From Scylla paramamosain (lineage: Eukaryota; Arthropoda; Malacostraca; Decapoda; Portunidae): DNA of 64,000 bases. Below the pieces are notes generated by a model. The model did no database searches. It worked only from the letters and a program-made list of their open reading frames with translations, and was not told the DNA's origin. Position numbers and translations under genes: made by a program. Numbering within the stretch: the first letter of the stretch is position 1; the number at the start of each line of letters is the position of its first letter. Below are positions 18,970-35,714 of the stretch, piece after piece. The stretch lies in contig NC_087181.1 in assembly GCF_035594125.1 (NCBI RefSeq), positions 5,624,619 to 5,688,618 on the forward strand. Direction: 5' to 3'.

Positions 18970-21900
18970 AACGTGTATTTTAAGTTAATCTCACAGTTAG
19001 GTATCAAAACGCCAAAATGCATGCAAAGCAATCTATATGGGTAAAGGAAATGAGATTTCCATAAACGTGTCTTTAGTGTTTATGAGAGACCAAAACGAAA
19101 AAAAAAAAAACATTGAAACACCGTATATGGTAAAAGAAAACAGTATTACCAAAACGCTGACAAGCATGTAAAAACCCTTTGTTGAGAAACAGTATAACTT
19201 TACCAAAAAACGTGTATTTTGATTGTTTTTGAATTTGTTACGTAAAAAAAAAATGCATGGAAAAGAATTTTTATAGAGACGAAATGACAATCGAAGAATC
19301 GAATTTTTTGCGTGTTTTTATGCATATTAGGCACCAAAACGCTAAAAAGCATTGAAATCATCCTATATGAAAGTAAAAACCAACATTACCAACAATGTGT
19401 CTTTTGACTCTTTTATCAGTTTCTTACCTACCAAAACGCTTAAACGCATTTAAAAGGACCTTTTATCGAGAAACAGAATAACATTACCAAAAACAAGTAT
19501 TTTGTGTGTATTTTAGTTTGATATGTACAAACATACAAAAAATGGATGTAAAGGGGAAAAGGAAATTACATTACAAGAGATGTGTATTTTGAGCTTCATA
19601 GATACTAAAATGTTACAACGAATGAATAGCACGCTATATCGAGAAACAGAACAACATTGCCAAAAACAGGTATTTGGGTGTTTTTCCAATTATTATGTAC
19701 TAAAACGTCATAATGCATGGAAAAACCCACCTTATGAAAAAGAAAACAACGTGTCTTTTGAGTGTTTTTGAGGTGCTTACGTACCAAAACACTAAAATTC
19801 ATTCAATAACACCCTTTTATGGAGAAACAGAAGAACATTACCTAAAAGAACTAATTTGAGTGTTCTTTTTTTTTTTTTACATTTTACGTACCAAAAAAAA
19901 AAAAAAAAAACGCAAAATTCATGCTAAGTACCTTATACTGCGAAACGAAAAGACATTACGAAAAAAACTCTATTATGGTGTTTTTAATCTTTTTAGGTAT
20001 CAAGCGATATAGGTATTAACAATATAAGCACCAAAATGATTAAAACATGGAAAGCACCGTATATACGAAAAGTAAACAATATTACAAAAAACGTCTCTTT
20101 TCATTGTTTTTGAGTTACCTAGGTACCAAAACACTAAGAAGCATGCAAAAAACCCTTAATGGGGAAACAGTATATCTTTACGAAAAAAAACGTGTATTTT
20201 GAGTGTTTTTCACATTATTACGTAGAAAAAATTTATAAAATGCATGCCATGTACTGTACATAAGGAAAGTAAAAGACATTACAAAGAATATGTATTATGA
20301 GAGTTTTCAGCTAAAAAAAAAAAAAAACGCTGAAACGAATCAATGTCACTGGATATAGAGAAACATAATAAAATAAACAAAAAAAAAGTATATTTTGAAT
20401 GTTTTCACATTATTAGGTACCAAGACATCAAAATGCATCAAAAGTCTCCGATATTGGGAAAAGAAACGAAATTAACAGATATGTGTCTTGGTTTTGAGCA
20501 TGGAAGTCACCCTATATGGTTATACAAAACAACATTACGAAAAAAGTATCTTTTGAGTGGGTTTTTTTTTTACTTCTTACATACCAAAATGCCAAAAATT
20601 CAAGGAAAACACACTCTATAGAGAAACAGAATAACATTACTAAAAAACAAGCATTTAGAGAGTTTTCAGCTTGTTAGGTAGTAAATTGTCTCAAATGCAT
20701 GCAAAAAAATCTATATGGAGAAAAAAGCATTATGATTATGAGTGTTCTTCAGCATCTCAGTTACGGAAACTAGAAAACGCGTTGATACCACTCTATATTT
20801 AGAAAAAGAAGATTACCAAAAAAAGAAAAAAATTGAGTTTTTCACATTGTTAAATACCAATACAACAAAATGCATAAAAAAAAGCCCCTTTAATTTAGAA
20901 ACGAAACGACACTCTGAGAAGCTTATCTTTTGCGTGTTTTTTTTTTCTGCATGTTAGTCATCAAAGCGGTAAAAACCATGGAAAGCACCACATATCAGAA
21001 AACAACATTACCAAAAACGTGTTTTTTTTTAGTTTTCTCAGTTTTTACGCTAAAACGCATGCAAAACTTTCTTTACGAAGAAACGGAATGACATTAACAA
21101 AAACAAGTATTTTGAGTGTTTTTGAGCATGTTATGTACGAGTACAAAAACAACAAAAATGCATGCAAAATAACCTATATAAAGAGCAAAAAGAACATTAC
21201 CAGAGTGGTGTATTATTAATGTTTTGAGCTTCTTAGGTACCAAAACCCTAAAACGGATAAATAACACTTTATATGAAGGACTGAGGAACATTACCAGATA
21301 CGTGTATATTGAGTGTATGTCACATTGATAGGTACCAAAACACCAAAAAAACATGCAATAAAGCCTACATGAGAAAAGAATCAAGTTTTCCAGAAACATG
21401 TCTTTTGAATGTTTCGAACGTGTTAAGCAACATAACGTTAAAAATAACATGAAAATCAACCTATATGGGAAAACAAAACAACTTTACGAATTAGATGTCT
21501 TCTAATCGTTTGTGAACTTCTTACATACTAAATCACTTAAACACATGCAAAACAACCTTCTTGGAGAAACAGAATAATAAGTATATTTCACATTGTTAGG
21601 TACCAAAACGGCAAAAAGCATGCAATAAAACTTACATGAGTACATGAGAATCAAAGTCTCCAGAAACATGTCTTCTGAATGTTTTCAGCGTCTTAAGCAA
21701 CATAACGTAAAAAAAAAAAAAAACATGAAAGACAACCTATATGAGAAAACAAAACAACTTTTACCAAAAAGATGTGTTTTAAACATTTTTGAGCTTCTTA
21801 CATACTAAATCACTTAAACGCATGCAAAACAACCTTCTTGTAGAAACAGAATAATATTGCAAAACATAAGTATTTATAGCATTGAAATGCATGCAAAATA

Positions 21901-23515
21901 CTCTATATGAGGAAACGAGAGAACATTACCAGAGACGTGTATTATAAGCGTTACTAAAACTCTAAAACATGAATAGTGTTTTAAATGGAAAACCAGAACA
22001 TTAATGAAAATGTGCATTTTGACTGTTTTTACATTGTTATTTACCAAAACGCGAAAATGCATACAAAACCTCCAATATGAGGAAGCGTAACAACATTACC
22101 AGAAACGTGTCTTTTCAGTGTTTTTGAGCGTGTACGACACGAAAACGTTAAAAAGCATGGAATTCACGTAGTATGCCAATACAAAACAAAAACGAAAAAC
22201 GTGTCTTTTGGGTGTTTTTTTTTTTATCTTCTTACGTACCAAAAACAATAAAACGCATGCAAAACACACTTTATGGAGAGACATAATAACATTCCCAAAA
22301 ACAAGTATTTTGAGTGTTTTCAGCCTGTTACGTACAAAAACGTCAAAAGCATGGAAAGTCCCTTATATGAAGAAATGAAAATGCATTACGAGAAACGTGC
22401 ATTTATGAATGTTTTTTTTTCTGCATCTTAGGTACAAAAACTTGAAATAGATTGAATAGCACTCTATATGTATGCAAATGCATGCAAGCAAATTGAATGA
22501 ATAGCACACTATATGTGTGAAAGAAAATTGCGTTTCCACAAACGTGACTTTTGAGTTTTTATGAGGGAATAAAAAACATAAAGCATTCTATATACGAAGA
22601 TAAACATTATGAAAAACTTGTCTTTTGAGTGTTTTAAACTACTTACGTAACTAAACGTTAAAAAACATGCAAAACACTGTTTATGAAAAAAAAATATACA
22701 TATTTTCTTTGTTTATGAGCTTGTTACGTACAATAACATCAAAAAGCATGGAAAGTACCTTATATGACGAAACGAAAAGACATTACGAGAAAAGTATATT
22801 ATACTCGTAAGTGTTTTTCAACATATTATGTAAAAAAAAAAAAACTCGAAAGCGCTAGAATAGAAATCAATATGGAGAAATAGAACATACCAAAAACCAT
22901 TTTCAATGTATTTCATATTCTTATGTACTAAAACGGCAAAATGTACGTAAAAGAAACAAGACTTAAAAATGTGTCTTTTCAGTTTTCATGAGCGTGTTAG
23001 GCACTAAAAAATTTGATAAGCAAGGGAAGCACCTTATGTAACACAGCAAACAACATTACCAAAAATGTTTCTTTTCAGCGTTTTTAAACTACCTAAGTAC
23101 GAAAACTCTAAAACGCCTCAAAAACCACATTACCAAACATAAGTATTTTTATTTTTTTGAGCTTGTTACGTATAAAGAGGCTAAAATCCGTGCACAGAAC
23201 CCCGTATGTGGAAACAAAAAGACATTACAAGAAACCTGTATTATTAGTGTTTTTGAACTTCTTAAGTACCAAAACATTAAAACGTTTAAATAACACTATA
23301 TGAGAAACAGAACAACATTACCCAAAAAATGTAATTTGAGTGTATTCCACATTGTTATGTACCAAAACAAAAAAATACAAGCAAAGCACTTTCTACGTGA
23401 AAAGGAGGGGATATTTCCAGGAACATGTCTTTTGAGTGTTTATGAGAGTACTAAGCACCAAAACACTAAAAAGAATGAAAATAAATAAAATAACTACCAA
23501 AAACGTCTCTTTTCT

Positions 23516-23572
23516 GTGTATGTAAAACGTATGTAAACGTGTATGTAAACGTGTATGTAAACGTATGTAAAA
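23516..23572. repeat. Short tandem repeat of about 12 bp
   Basis: Four to five copies of GTATGTAAACGT-like units inside one B-type monomer. The paralogous place in the other arm (near 57770) lacks this expansion. Confidence 0.85.
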
Positions 23573-25770
23573 CACCCTTTATGGAAAAAAAAAACATAAT
23601 AATTTGACGAAAAAACAAGTATTTTGAGTGTTTTCTTACGAAGATAAATGCAACAATGCCTAGAAAGTACCCTAGATGGGCCAAAGAAAACACATTACGA
23701 GAAACATGTATTATGATGGTTTTATAGCTTCTTAGGTATCAAAAGGATAAAACGCATAAATAAATAATTAAACTATAAATAGAAACAGAACGGCATTACC
23801 GAAATGTGTATTATTTTGTGTTTTTTTTTCATATTTTTAGATACCAAAACGCAAAAATGCATGAAAAGTCTCCTATGTGGTTAAACAATACGGCATTACC
23901 AGAAACATGTCTTTTGATTCTTTTTGAGCCCGTTACGCAGCAAAACGATATATAGGAATAAAAGATAACATTACGAAAAACGTGTATTTTCAGTGCTGTT
24001 GAACTTCATATGTACCAAAACGATATAATGCATGCAAAACACACTTTATGCAAAAAAATAATAGAATTACTAGAAAACGTAGAAAAATTACTAGAAAAAC
24101 GTAGAAAAAACGGGAAAAAGCATGTAAATTACTTTATATGGGGAAACAAAAAGAAATTACCAGAAACATGTAGGTATTATAAATGCTTTTGAGCTTTTAT
24201 GGTACCAAAACCCGGAAATGCGTTAATATCCCCCTATTTCAAGAAACAAAACAATATTACGAAAAAGATGTAATTTCAGTGTTTTTTACATTGATAGGTA
24301 GCATTGTGTCAAAATGCATGTAAAGCAAACTATATTTGTAAAAGAAACGCACTTTCCAGAAACGTGTCTTTTGAGTGCGTGCGTGATAGGCACCAAAACT
24401 CTAAAAAGCATGGAAAGCACCCTATATAGGGAAACGAAACAACTTTATAAAAAAACGTGTCCCTTAAGTGTTTCTAAGCTACTTACTTATCAGAACGTTA
24501 AAACGCATGCAAAACACCATCATGGTGAAACAAAGTAACCTAACCAAAAATAAGTATTTTTGTATGTTCTTGAACTTGTTACGTATAAAAACACCAAAAT
24601 GCATGCAAAGTACACTATATGGGGATATCAAAACATATTACGGTAGACGTGTATCTGAGAGTTCTTGTGCTTCTTACGTACCAAAACGCTAAAGCACATG
24701 AATATCACTAAATATGGAAAAACAGAACAACCTACCCAAAAACGTATTTTTGGAGTGTGTTTCACAGTGTCAGGAACCAAAACGTCAAAATGCTTGGAAA
24801 CTACCCTATATGATGAAACAAAACGATATTATCAGAAAGTGAGTGTTTTGAAGATTCTTAGGTACAATACGAAAGAAGTGTATTTTCACTTTTTTTTTTT
24901 TTTTTTATGTTAGGTACCAAAACGACGAAATGCATGGAAAGCACTCTGTGTGGGGAAATGAAATGGCATTACCAGAAAAGTGTGCAACCTATTCGGGAAT
25001 ACAAATGAATATTAACAAAATCGTGTTTTTTGTTTGTTTTCAATCTTCTTTCATAACAAGATGCTCAAATGCATGCAAAATACTCTTCATGAACAAACGT
25101 AATAATATTACCAAAGTCTTGAATTTTTAATATTTTGAACAAATAGATTTTACCAGAAGCGTGTATAATGATTGTTTTTGAGCTTCTCAGGTAGGAAAAT
25201 GCCAAAACAACTGAACAGCACTTTATATGAAGAAAAAGGACAGTAATACCAAAAACGTACATTTTAAGTGTTTTTCACCTTATCAGGTACCAAAACACCA
25301 AAATGCATGCAAAGCACGTAATTTGAAAAAAAGAGAACAACGTTACCAAAAACTCATTTTAACTGTGAGCTCGTTAGATATCAAAACGCGAATATGCATG
25401 CAAACCACTCTATACGAGGAAACGAAAAGACATTATCAAAAATTGTGTATAAGTATTTTTGAGGTTCTTAGGTACTAAAAAGCAAATATGCGTTAATAGC
25501 ACTCTATATGGAGAAACAGAAAATGATTACTGAAAAGTGTATTTTGAGTGTTTTTTTTCACAATGTTAGGTACCAAAACGTAAAAATACTCGAAAAGTAC
25601 TGTATATTGGGAAACAAACGACATTATCAAAAACGAATATTTTAAGTGCTTTTCAGCGTGTTAGGTACCAAAACACTAGAAAAAAAAGAAAGAAATGAAA
25701 TAAAACGATACTTCTAGAAACTTCTGTTTTCATTATTTTTGAGCTTCTTAGGTACCAATAAAAAAAAAAA

Positions 25771-25787
25771 CACACACACACACACAA
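25771..25787. repeat. Short (CA)n run inside the satellite
   Basis: Eight CA units after an A-run. The paralogous inverted copy near 54260 has a plain A/T run here instead, so the CA expansion is private to this copy. Confidence 0.85.
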
Positions 25788-28700
25788 ACGCCTGAATAAC
25801 ACTGTACGAGTATATGAAAAAGAAAAAAAAAAAAAATACCATTTCTAAAAACGCATGTTTTGAGTCTTTTTGAGGTTCTTAGTTATCAAAATCTTAAAAG
25901 CATGCGAAACACCCTATATCGACAAACATAATAATATTAACAAAAAAAAAGTATTTTGAGAAATTTTGAAACCTGTTAGGTACAAAAATGGGAAAATGAA
26001 TGCAGAATACACGATATGGTAGAACAAAACTTAATTACCAGAAACGTTTCTTATGAGTGTTTTTCACCAGAGGTAAGAAACCGTTAAAACTCTATATGCA
26101 TATTATATGCATACTACTCTATATGCATAAAAAGAACAACATTATTAAAAACGTACTTTTCAGTCTTTTTTTTCAGAAAACGACAAATATATATGCAGAG
26201 AACATTCTATGGGAAAACGAAAACATAACTTGCCTTTTTAATGTTTTTTTTTTATCGTTTTAGACACCAAAACGCTAAAAAGTATGAAAATAACAAAAAA
26301 AAAAAAAAAAAAAACGTTTCCATTGTCTTTAAAGGAAAAAAACTTGTCTTTTGAGTGTTTTTTTTTCTACTTACGAAAACACATAAATGCATGCAAGCAA
26401 CATTTATTAAGAAACCGAATAACATTACCAAAAACATGTTTATTTTTATTGTGTTTGGGGTTTTTACGTACGAAACGATATTACAGCGATAGTACAATAT
26501 TATAAGTGTTCTTGAGCTTCTTAGATACAAAACGCTCGAAGAGCACTTTACATGGAGAATCAGAACAACATTCATAAAAATATCTATTTTGAGTGTTTTT
26601 ACAATGTTACGTACCAGAACGCCCACATGCATGGAAAGCACCCTCCCTATATGGGGAAACGAAAGGATATTACGAGAAACGTGTATTGTGCTTTTAAGCT
26701 TCTTAAGTACCAAAACTCTAAAATGCTTCAATACCACGCTATATGGAAGAACAAAACAACCTTTTTTTTCACAATCTTAAGTACCAAAGCGCCAAAATAC
26801 ATCTGAAATATTTTATATGGGTAAAAGAAACATTACTAGAAAATATCTTTTGAATTTTTTTCAACCTGTTAGGCACTAAAACAATAAAATGCATGGAAAG
26901 CACTCTATATCGAAAGACGATATAGAGTCTTTTGAGTGTTTTTTATCTTTATGTAGCTAAACGCTACAACGCATGAAAAACATCCTTTGTGGAGAAACAG
27001 AAAATAATATTACCAAAAATGTGTATTTTGAGTGTTTTTATGCTTGTTACCTACAGAAACGGGAAAATGTATGCAAAAGTACTTCATATTGTTCAACAAA
27101 TCTTTATCAACGGAAACGTGTATTGTAACTGTTTTTGAGCTTCCTAGGTAACAAAACTCTAAACTGCGTGAATGGCACTCCATATGCAGAAACTGAATAA
27201 CATTAATAAAACGTGTTTTGATTATTTTACACAATTTTACGTACCAAACGCTAAAATGTATGTAAAGAACTTCATGTGGGGAAACGAAACATCATATAGA
27301 TGTCTTTTCAGTGTTTTTTGTGTTTTAGGCACGAAAACGCTAAAATACTTATAAAGCACTCTATATTGTAATACAAAATGCGTCTTTTGAGTGTCTTGTC
27401 TTTTAGAACTTATTATGTACCCAAAAACTAAAAGTCACGTTATATGTACATTATATGGAGAAACATAATAACATTACCAAAAACCTCTGTTTTGGATGCT
27501 TCTTACATTGTTAGGTACGAAAACGCCAATATGGATGCAAAGCATCCCATATAGGGAAATGAAAGGACATTACAATAAACATGTTTTTTCTTTTTTTCAG
27601 ACGTGTTTTTCAGATTTTTTTAGATACTAAAACTTTTAAACGCGTGAACAGCACTTAATATGGAGAAACAGAAAAAAAAAATATTACTAAAAAGCGTTTA
27701 TTTTTAGTGTTTTTCACTTTGGTATGTATCAAAACGTCAAAATGCACGCAAATGATGCAGAAACGTGTAGAATGAGTTTTTCTGAGCTTCTAAGGTACCA
27801 AAACGTAATAACGCGTTATGAACACTAAATAATGAAAAACAAAACAATAAACCAACAATAAACGTGTATTTTTTTTTCATATATGTTCCAAAACGCTAAA
27901 ATGCTTACGAAGAACTCTATATAAGGAAACGGAGCGACATTACGAAAAACGTGTATTATGAGTTCTTTTAAGCTAAATTCTTAGGGACCAAAACTGTAAA
28001 ACGCGTGAAGAGCACTTTATATGGAGCAAGAGAACATCATCAAAATCGTTTATCTTTTTTTTTTTTTCATCGTTAATTACCAAAACACCAAAATGTATGC
28101 AAAGCTTCGTTTCCCAAACATTGGGAAACGAAATGGCATTACCAGAAACGTGTCTATTGAGTGTTTTCGAGTGTTAGAAATGAAAGCGCTGAAAAGATTA
28201 GAAAACAACCTTTATTGGAATACAAAACATTATTAAAACGTGTCTTTTGAGTGTTTTGAACTTCTTATGTACCAAATTGCTGAAACATATGTAAAACACC
28301 CTTTATGGAGAAACTGAATAATATCAGCAAAAAGTGTATTTTTCAGTATTTTTGCGCTTGTTAGACACGTCAAAAGGTCAAAACGTCAAAATGCATGTTT
28401 ATTACCCGATGTAATAATAATAATAAAAAAAAAATAATAATAATATCAGAAACCTGTATTCTGAGAGTTTTTCAGATTATTAGTTACCAAAGTAAACAAA
28501 AAAAAAAAAAAACTTGCATAGCATTCAATATGAAGAAACAGAACAACACACTAAAAACGTGTATTTTGAGTGTTTTTCGCACTGTTAGATACCAAAACGC
28601 CAAAAAACATGGAGAGTACTGTATATGGGGAAAGGAAATGATAATATCCAGTGTTTTTGAGCGTTTTAGGCACCAAAACGATAAAATGCATGTAAAACAC

Positions 28701-29210
28701 CCTATATTAGAATAAAAATTTATAATACCCAAAAAAATGTCTTTTAAGTGTTTTGGAGCTTCTAAGGTATCATAATGCTAAAACGCGTGAAAAAAAGATG
28801 AGAGAAACAAAAAAGGATTAAAAAAATTGTGTATTTTGAATATTTTTGAGCTTCTTAGGTAGGGAAACGGCGAAATTCATGCAAACTACCCTAGATGATG
28901 AATGTTTTTTTTTTTTAGATTCTTACGTACCAAAACACTAAAAAGCGTGAAATTTACTTAATTTGGAGAAACAAAGCAGTATTAGAAAAAAAAAAGTGTG
29001 CTTTGAGAGTTTTTGACATTTTTAAGTAGTAAAAACGGCAAAATGTATGGTTAACATAAGGAAATGAAATGACATTAATAGAAACGTGCTTCTTTTAACG
29101 TTTTTGTGCGTTTTAGACATCAAAACACTAAAACGCTTGGAAAGCACCCTATATTAGATTACAAAACAAACGTGTCTATTTTAGTTTATTTAAGCTTCTT
29201 ACGTATCAAA

Positions 29211-29927
29211 ACGCTAAACCGCATGCAAAAAGGCTTTATTGAGAAAAAGAAAAGCAGTTATGCTAGTTATGTTCAGAAACGGCAAAACGTTTTTTTGCTA
29301 AGAAAGCGAAAACATTATTTTTATTTTTAATTATTCTTTTCTCCATAAAGAGTGCGATTGAAGCGTTTTAGCATTTTGGTACATAAGAATATGAAAAAAA
29401 ATACTCATCATACAATTTTCTCGTAATATTTTTTTCTCTCCATATAGAATACCTTTCATGTGCTTCCCTTTTTCAACTTATATAACAAGCTCAAAAGTAC
29501 CCAAAATACTTTTTTTTTTTTTTGGTAATGTTATAGTTTGAAAAATTAACAAATGCATACAAAGTACACTATACAGGGAAACTAGAACACATTACGAGAA
29601 ACGTGTATCATCAGTGTTTTTGAGCTTCTTATTTACCAAAACGCTAAAAGACATGAATATCACTTTTTATGGAGAAACAGATCTTTACCCCCCCAAAAAA
29701 AAAAAAAAACGTATAATTTGAGTGTATTTCACATTCTTAGGTCAATGACAAAATGCATGGAAATCACTCTATATGGGAAAAGGAAACGAGATTTCCAGAA
29801 ACATTGTCTTTTATGTGTTTTATGAACGTGCTTAGCACCAAAGCGATAAAAAATTTTCTTAGGTACCAAAACGCTGAAAGGCATGGTTAGAACTTTACAT
29901 GGAGAAACAGAGAAACGTAACCGAAAA
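29211..29927. repeat. Direct segmental copy of 16424-17790
   Basis: The sequence from CCGCATGCAAAA, GGCTTTATTGAG through AGAAAGCGAAAAC, GCGATTGAAGCG, TTCATGTGCTTCCC and GAGAAACGTAACCGAAAA repeats 16430-17790 in the same order and with the same two orientation switches. It lacks about 630 bp (equivalent to about 16590-17215). Upstream, the satellite here is continuous, without the RT fragment seen at 16038-16423. Confidence 0.88.
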
Positions 29928-33766
<3,839 letters not shown>

Positions 33767-34714
33767 GCATACTTTTCTGCATTTTGGTACATTTTGGTTA
33801 GAAAATTGTTCTGTTAGAATATTGTTTTCCCATATAAGGTATTTTCTGTTTTTTTTTTTTTTTTTTTTTTATCGTTTAAATGCCTAGCACGCTTATAAAA
33901 TCTCAAAATACACGTTTATGGAAATTTCGTTTCCTTTCTTTATATTGGGTACTTTGCACGCATTTTATTGTTTTACTACCTAAGATAAAAAACGGTTCTG
34001 CTAATGTTATTCTGTTTCTCTATGTAGAGTACAATTGATGCGTTTCATCGTTTTGATACCTAAGAAGCTCAAAAACACATATAATACATGTTTCAACTAA
34101 TGACTTTTCGTTTCCCCATAGTTGGTAATTTCCATTTATTTTGTCTTTTTTTTTCTACATAACAAGCTCAAAACACTCAAACCCTTGTTTTTGGTTATAT
34201 TATTTTGTTTTTTCCATTAAGAATGTTTTGCAAGCGTTTTTCCGTTTTATTTTTTTTTTACGCAAGTAGCTTAAAAGCACCAAAAAATAGCAACAATTTT
34301 GAAAATGTTTTGTTTTCTCATGCACGGGGCTTTTCTTGCTTTTTTGACTTCTGGTGCCAGCACGCTCATTAATGCTCAAAAGAGAAGATTATTGGAAACC
34401 TCGTTTCCTTACCCCATAGAGGGTGGTTTTCATGGATTTTATCGTTTTGTTACCTAACAATGTGAAATACGCTCAAAATACAAGTTTTTTGGTAATGTTC
34501 TGATTCTCCATAAAGAGTTTTCGAGTTTTCGTGGTTAAGAAGCCTAAATACTCAAAATGCTTTATTTTTCTGATATTATTGTGTTTCTCCATAAATGGTG
34601 TTTTGCATGCGTAGTTTTCTATGTATTTTCGGATTTTGGTGACTAAAACAGTCAAAAACCCTCAAAAGACGTTTTTCTGGTAATCTCGTTTCGTTTCCCC
34701 ATGTAATTTGCTTT

Positions 34715-34719
34715 GTATG

Positions 34720-34751
<32 letters not shown>
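34715..34751. repeat. (TATG)n tetranucleotide expansion
   Basis: TATG units where a D-type monomer would read GCATGCATTTTGGCG. The seed was probably the overlapping TGCATGCAT word. Confidence 0.9.
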
Positions 34752-34752
<1 letters not shown>

Positions 34753-34888
34753 TTTGGTAACTAACACTGTTAAAGAAAATACTCAAAAACATTTTAGGTA
34801 ATGTTCAGTTTCTACGTATGGAGTGGTATTCAAGCGTTTTAGCATTTTTTTTTACCTAAGATCAAAAACTTATAATACATGTTTCCAG

Positions 34889-35092
<204 letters not shown>

Positions 35093-35518
35093 ACCATATA
35101 AGGTACTTTGCATGCATTTTCCGGTTTCTGTACCTAACAAACTTGAAAAAAAGTCAAAATACACAATTTTGGTAATGTTTTTCTGTTTCTCCTCAAAGGA
35201 TATTTTGCATGTTTTTTTTTACAGTTTTGGCACGTAAAAAGTTCAAAAATCATTCAAAAGACTCTTTTTTATGATGTATTTTTGTATTCCAAAATAGAGT
35301 GCTTTCCAAGCATTAAAGCGTTTTAGTGCCTAACAGGCAAAAAAAAAAAAAAAAAAATGAAAACACATGTTTCTGGTATTGTCGTTTCGTTTCTTTATTT
35401 GGATGCATTTTGGTACCTAACAATATGAACATATTCAAAATAGACGTTTTTGGTAATGTGTGCTCCTCCATATAGAGTGCTATTGACGCATTTTAGAGTT
35501 TTGGTACTGAAGAAGCTC

Positions 35519-35714
35519 TAGGCAGGAGGCCGGTGGGACGACCTAGGAAGCGATGGATGCAGGGAGTTGAAGAAGCTGCTGAACGAAGAGGAAGAAATCT
35601 ACAAGAAATAACCAGAGATGAGGATTTCATGGATAGAGACCTTCGGAGAAGATTCGTAGAGGCCGGACACTGACAGGCATTGCCTACCTTGCGTCTGGTG
35701 AGAAAGGTGAGAAA
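35519..35714 (+). mobile_element. 3' end of a second, RTE-like LINE
   Basis: The open stretch up to a stop at 35671-35673 encodes about 50 residues beginning GRRPVGRPRKRWMQGVEE and ending RRRFVEAGH. The GRPRKRW type of C-terminus is familiar from the ends of RTE-like non-LTR polymerases (family knowledge, not a database result). About 40 bp after the stop is a two-copy tail of GGTGAGAAA (35697-35714); short tail repeats suit RTE-like elements better than poly-A. The satellite resumes in register, and AAGCTC occurs at both junctions (35513-35518 and 35716-35721), a plausible target-site duplication. Its codon composition is clearly unlike the surrounding satellite. It is a severely 5'-truncated insertion with no function of its own. 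Confidence 0.82.

Larger units (their letters stand above)
18970..29300 (-). repeat. Satellite array, long minus block
   Basis: About 10.3 kb in minus orientation. A monomer reads ATATGGAGAAACAGAA, then ACATTACCAAAAACGTG, then TTTTGAGTGTTTTTGAGC, then TTCTTAGGTACCAAAACGC. The A-type marker (ACATTACGAGAAACG) recurs at spacings near 430-500 bp, for example near 22789, 23222, 23694, 24144 and 24640. Most of the block up to about 28400 has an inverted paralogue at 51510-61450. Local features include a 12-bp tandem repeat (23516-23572), a CA run (25771-25787) and small fold-backs near 26905 and 28104. Confidence 0.9.

Noticed and set aside
20200..20420. Arthropod telomere repeat, because TTAGG occurs in TTAGGTACC
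   Set aside because: TTAGG appears once per monomer as part of a longer conserved word and never in tandem.
18970..29300. CRISPR-like array, because of regularly spaced similar sequences
   Set aside because: The spacing unit is a tandem satellite with no unique spacers, copies are degenerate, and the context is eukaryotic.
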